Shown: positions 62,300 to 64,000 of the stretch, in pieces | How positions within the stretch are numbered: the stretch's first letter is position 1 | Layout: every line of letters begins with the position of its first letter | From: Thalassospira sp. MCCC 1A01428 | Lineage (GTDB): Bacteria > Pseudomonadota > Alphaproteobacteria > Rhodospirillales > Thalassospiraceae | Assembly (NCBI RefSeq): GCF_002115825.1 | Contig: NZ_JFJZ01000012.1 | Location: 62,001-126,000, forward strand | Length of the DNA stretch: 64,000 bases | Reading direction: 5' to 3' | Translations under genes and position numbers: made by a program | Notes under the pieces: model-generated | Seen by the model: the letters and a program-made list of their open reading frames with translations, nothing else | Told to the model about the DNA's origin: nothing | The model's database searches: none

Positions 62300-63765
62300 T
62301 GATGACAGTTTCTTCACTAACTCAACAGGATGGCTGGCCGGAAAATTCACTTTCCAATCGGGGCAACGGCATTGTTCATATCGGGGTAGGGGCTTTCCAT
62401 CGGGCGCATCAGGCCGTTTATACCCAGCAGGCAATGTTGGCGGCTGGGGGTGACTGGCGCATTATCGGTGTTTCCCCGCGCAGCACCGATATTGCCGATC
62501 AGCTTAATGTGCAAGGCGGTGCTTATTGCGTTGTCGTGCGCAACCCGGTCGGGGATGAATGCCAAACCGTTCACGCTATTTCCCGTGTCATTGCCGCCGC
62601 GCGCGATGGTGATGCGGTTTTGTCCGCCTTGTGCGATCCGGCAACCCGCATTGTTACCTTGACGGTGACCGAAAAGGCTTATGGCATTAACCGTCACACC
62701 ATGACGATGACACCAGACCATGCCGCCATCGCCCATGATCTTGCCGATCCGCATCATCCAACAGGTGTTTTGGGATTGCTGACCGAAGCCTTGCGCCGTC
62801 GCCGGGATGCTGACGTGGCCCCGTTTACCTGTCTGTGCTGCGATAACTTGCCGGAAAACGGCGTTGTGCTGCGCGCCGGAGTGATGGATTTTGCCCGTCA
62901 TATCGACCCGGACCTTGCAGGCTGGATCGATCAGAACGTGCATTTCCCAAGCTCGATGGTAGACCGCATTACGCCCGCCTCAACCGCGGACACATACGAA
63001 ACTGTGCGCACCATGACGGGCCATGACGATGCCTGTGCCGTTGAAACCGAACCGTTTTCCCAATGGGTGATCGAGGACGATTTTCCAACCGGCCGCCCGG
63101 CGTGGGAACAGGCCGGGGTGTTGATGGTCGATGACGTGCGCCCGTTTGAGCATATGAAACTAAGAATGCTAAATGGTAGCCATTCATTGATTGCCTATTT
63201 AGGCCAGCTTGCCGGTTTTAAATATGTGCGCGATGTCATGGCGGATGACGATTGTGTTGCAATCGTGCGCCGTCATATGGCCGCAGCAGCCAAAACACTT
63301 ACACCGGTTGCCGAACTGGATTTTGCCGTTTACAGCGACGATCTGATCGCCCGGTTTAAAAACCCGGCCATAGCCCATGAAACCCGGCAAATCGCGATGG
63401 ATGGTACCGAAAAACTACCCCAACGTTTGCTTGCGCCGGCGCGCGATGTCTTGTCACAGTCCGACGATATCGCGACGTTTGCTTTCGCAGTTGCCATGTG
63501 GATGGCTTATGTTCACAAACTGGTGGCAACGGGCCGTGGCGATGAAATATCCGATCCGAAAAAGGATGCGATCATATCGGCGCTAACGGGTAAGGATAAT
63601 GCGGCTGCGATTTACGCCGCACTTGTGGCTTTACCCGCGCTGTTTGACCCGCAACTTTTGGCTGTTCCACAATGGCAGCAGGCTGTCATTGCCAGGTTGC
63701 ATATCATTATCGAAGACGGTGTCATATCAACGCTACAGGCAGAGTTGGCAGGTAAAATCGCCTAG
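62299..63765 (+). CDS. uxuB: Fructuronate reductase (mannonate oxidoreductase)
   Basis: 488 residues of the long-chain mannitol dehydrogenase family: NAD site 'GIVHIGVGAFHRAHQAVY', 'TLTVTEKAYGIN', 'MVDRITPAST' and the catalytic Lys/Asn/His set in 'MKLRMLNGSHSLIAYLG'. Reduces D-fructuronate to D-mannonate, the UxuA substrate. The coupled uxuA-uxuB pair supports a hexuronate or L-gulonate pathway over general mannitol oxidation. Confidence 0.93.
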   Translation: MMTVSSLTQQDGWPENSLSNRGNGIVHIGVGAFHRAHQAVYTQQAMLAAGGDWRIIGVSPRSTDIADQLNVQGGAYCVVVRNPVGDECQTVHAISRVIAAARDGDAVLSALCDPATRIVTLTVTEKAYGINRHTMTMTPDHAAIAHDLADPHHPTGVLGLLTEALRRRRDADVAPFTCLCCDNLPENGVVLRAGVMDFARHIDPDLAGWIDQNVHFPSSMVDRITPASTADTYETVRTMTGHDDACAVETEPFSQWVIEDDFPTGRPAWEQAGVLMVDDVRPFEHMKLRMLNGSHSLIAYLGQLAGFKYVRDVMADDDCVAIVRRHMAAAAKTLTPVAELDFAVYSDDLIARFKNPAIAHETRQIAMDGTEKLPQRLLAPARDVLSQSDDIATFAFAVAMWMAYVHKLVATGRGDEISDPKKDAIISALTGKDNAAAIYAALVALPALFDPQLLAVPQWQQAVIARLHIIIEDGVISTLQAELAGKIA

Positions 63766-63795
63766 TTCTGGTCTGTTAACGTTGTTGTATTTTTT

Positions 63796-63826
63796 CATGC
63801 CCGCCCGGTTTTGCCTGGCGGGCATG
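63796..63826 (+). terminator. Terminator after uxuB
   Basis: Perfect 10-base arms CATGCCCGCC (63796-63805) and GGCGGGCATG (63817-63826) about 30 bases past uxuB; trailing TAGTTTTG gives a modest T-run. The T6 run before the stem gives little on the other strand. Confidence 0.8.
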
Positions 63827-63967
63827 TAGTTTTGCGCAGGCGGGGATATGTGCCGATCTGACAGGCCAAGTTGCAAAGGGGGGCTAAAAACACTATTTGC
63901 ACGCATCAGGCCCTGGTGGTGTATCAGGTATATGCACCTGTGATCATATTGAACTGGAACGAAATTG

Positions 63968-64000
63968 ATGGCACAGCCTTCGCCGCAAATTTTTACGCAG
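63968..64000 (+). CDS. Possible 5' end of a gene leaving the window
   Basis: ATG at 63968 with GGAACG about 9 bases upstream opens a frame (MAQPSPQIFTQ) that runs off the edge. Eleven codons are too few to identify a product. Confidence 0.3.
   Translation, partial: MAQPSPQIFTQ

Overview
The window looks like a chromosomal stretch from a free-living Gram-negative alphaproteobacterium, most likely a marine or soil heterotroph of the Rhodospirillales (Thalassospira-like). This is inferred from moderate G+C, the rhizobial/alphaproteobacterial style of L-rhamnose cluster (bifunctional RhaD, RhaI, RhaSTPQ-UK), abundant TRAP and sugar-type ABC importers, and short intergenic spacers. I saw no rRNA, tRNA, insertion sequence, CRISPR array or origin. 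Almost the whole window is carbon catabolism, arranged as neighbouring self-contained modules, each with importer, enzymes and regulator.

Layout. 0-3.4 kb: end of an SMP-30-type gene, a multidomain lipoprotein (YbaY-like plus MliC-like) and an unidentified small protein. 3.6-12.1 kb: 2-deoxyribose module (DeoR-type repressor, DeoC aldolase, complete ABC importer, DUF4432 epimerase-like protein, ribokinase-family kinase). 12.1-16.0 kb: orphan type VI secretion module (lipase effector, Tli4-like immunity protein, DUF4123 adaptor) with no VgrG beside it. 16.4-22.6 kb: SDR, GntR regulator, nitrilase-family amidase, HpcH/HpaI aldolase and a TRAP importer. 22.8-28.3 kb: EutBC ethanolamine ammonia-lyase, iron alcohol dehydrogenase, peroxiredoxin, phosphoesterase, LysE-type exporter. 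28.5-39.5 kb: complete L-rhamnose uptake and catabolism. 39.6-56.2 kb: a large divergent island. Leftward lie a regulator, two SDRs, an M24 creatinase-like hydrolase, a full E1/E2/E3 2-oxoacid (acetoin-type) dehydrogenase complex and an aldehyde dehydrogenase; rightward lies a sugar/polyol-type ABC importer. 56.3-63.8 kb: hexonate module (GntR, TRAP importer, Zn-dehydrogenase, UxuA, UxuB), consistent with L-gulonate degradation through fructuronate and mannonate.

The 39.6-56.2 kb island is the best candidate for something undescribed. Its regulator fuses a winged-helix DNA-binding domain to a complete extracellular-type solute-binding protein without a signal peptide. A perfect 15-bp-arm palindrome lies in the divergent promoter region. 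The E2 component is split into a lipoyl-bearing protein with a dead catalytic core and a catalytic core without a lipoyl domain. The M24 protein lacks a metal-ligand aspartate. The imported substrate cannot be named from sequence. A second recurring theme is a strong hairpin just after the binding-protein gene in four importer operons, which would favour excess binding protein over membrane components.
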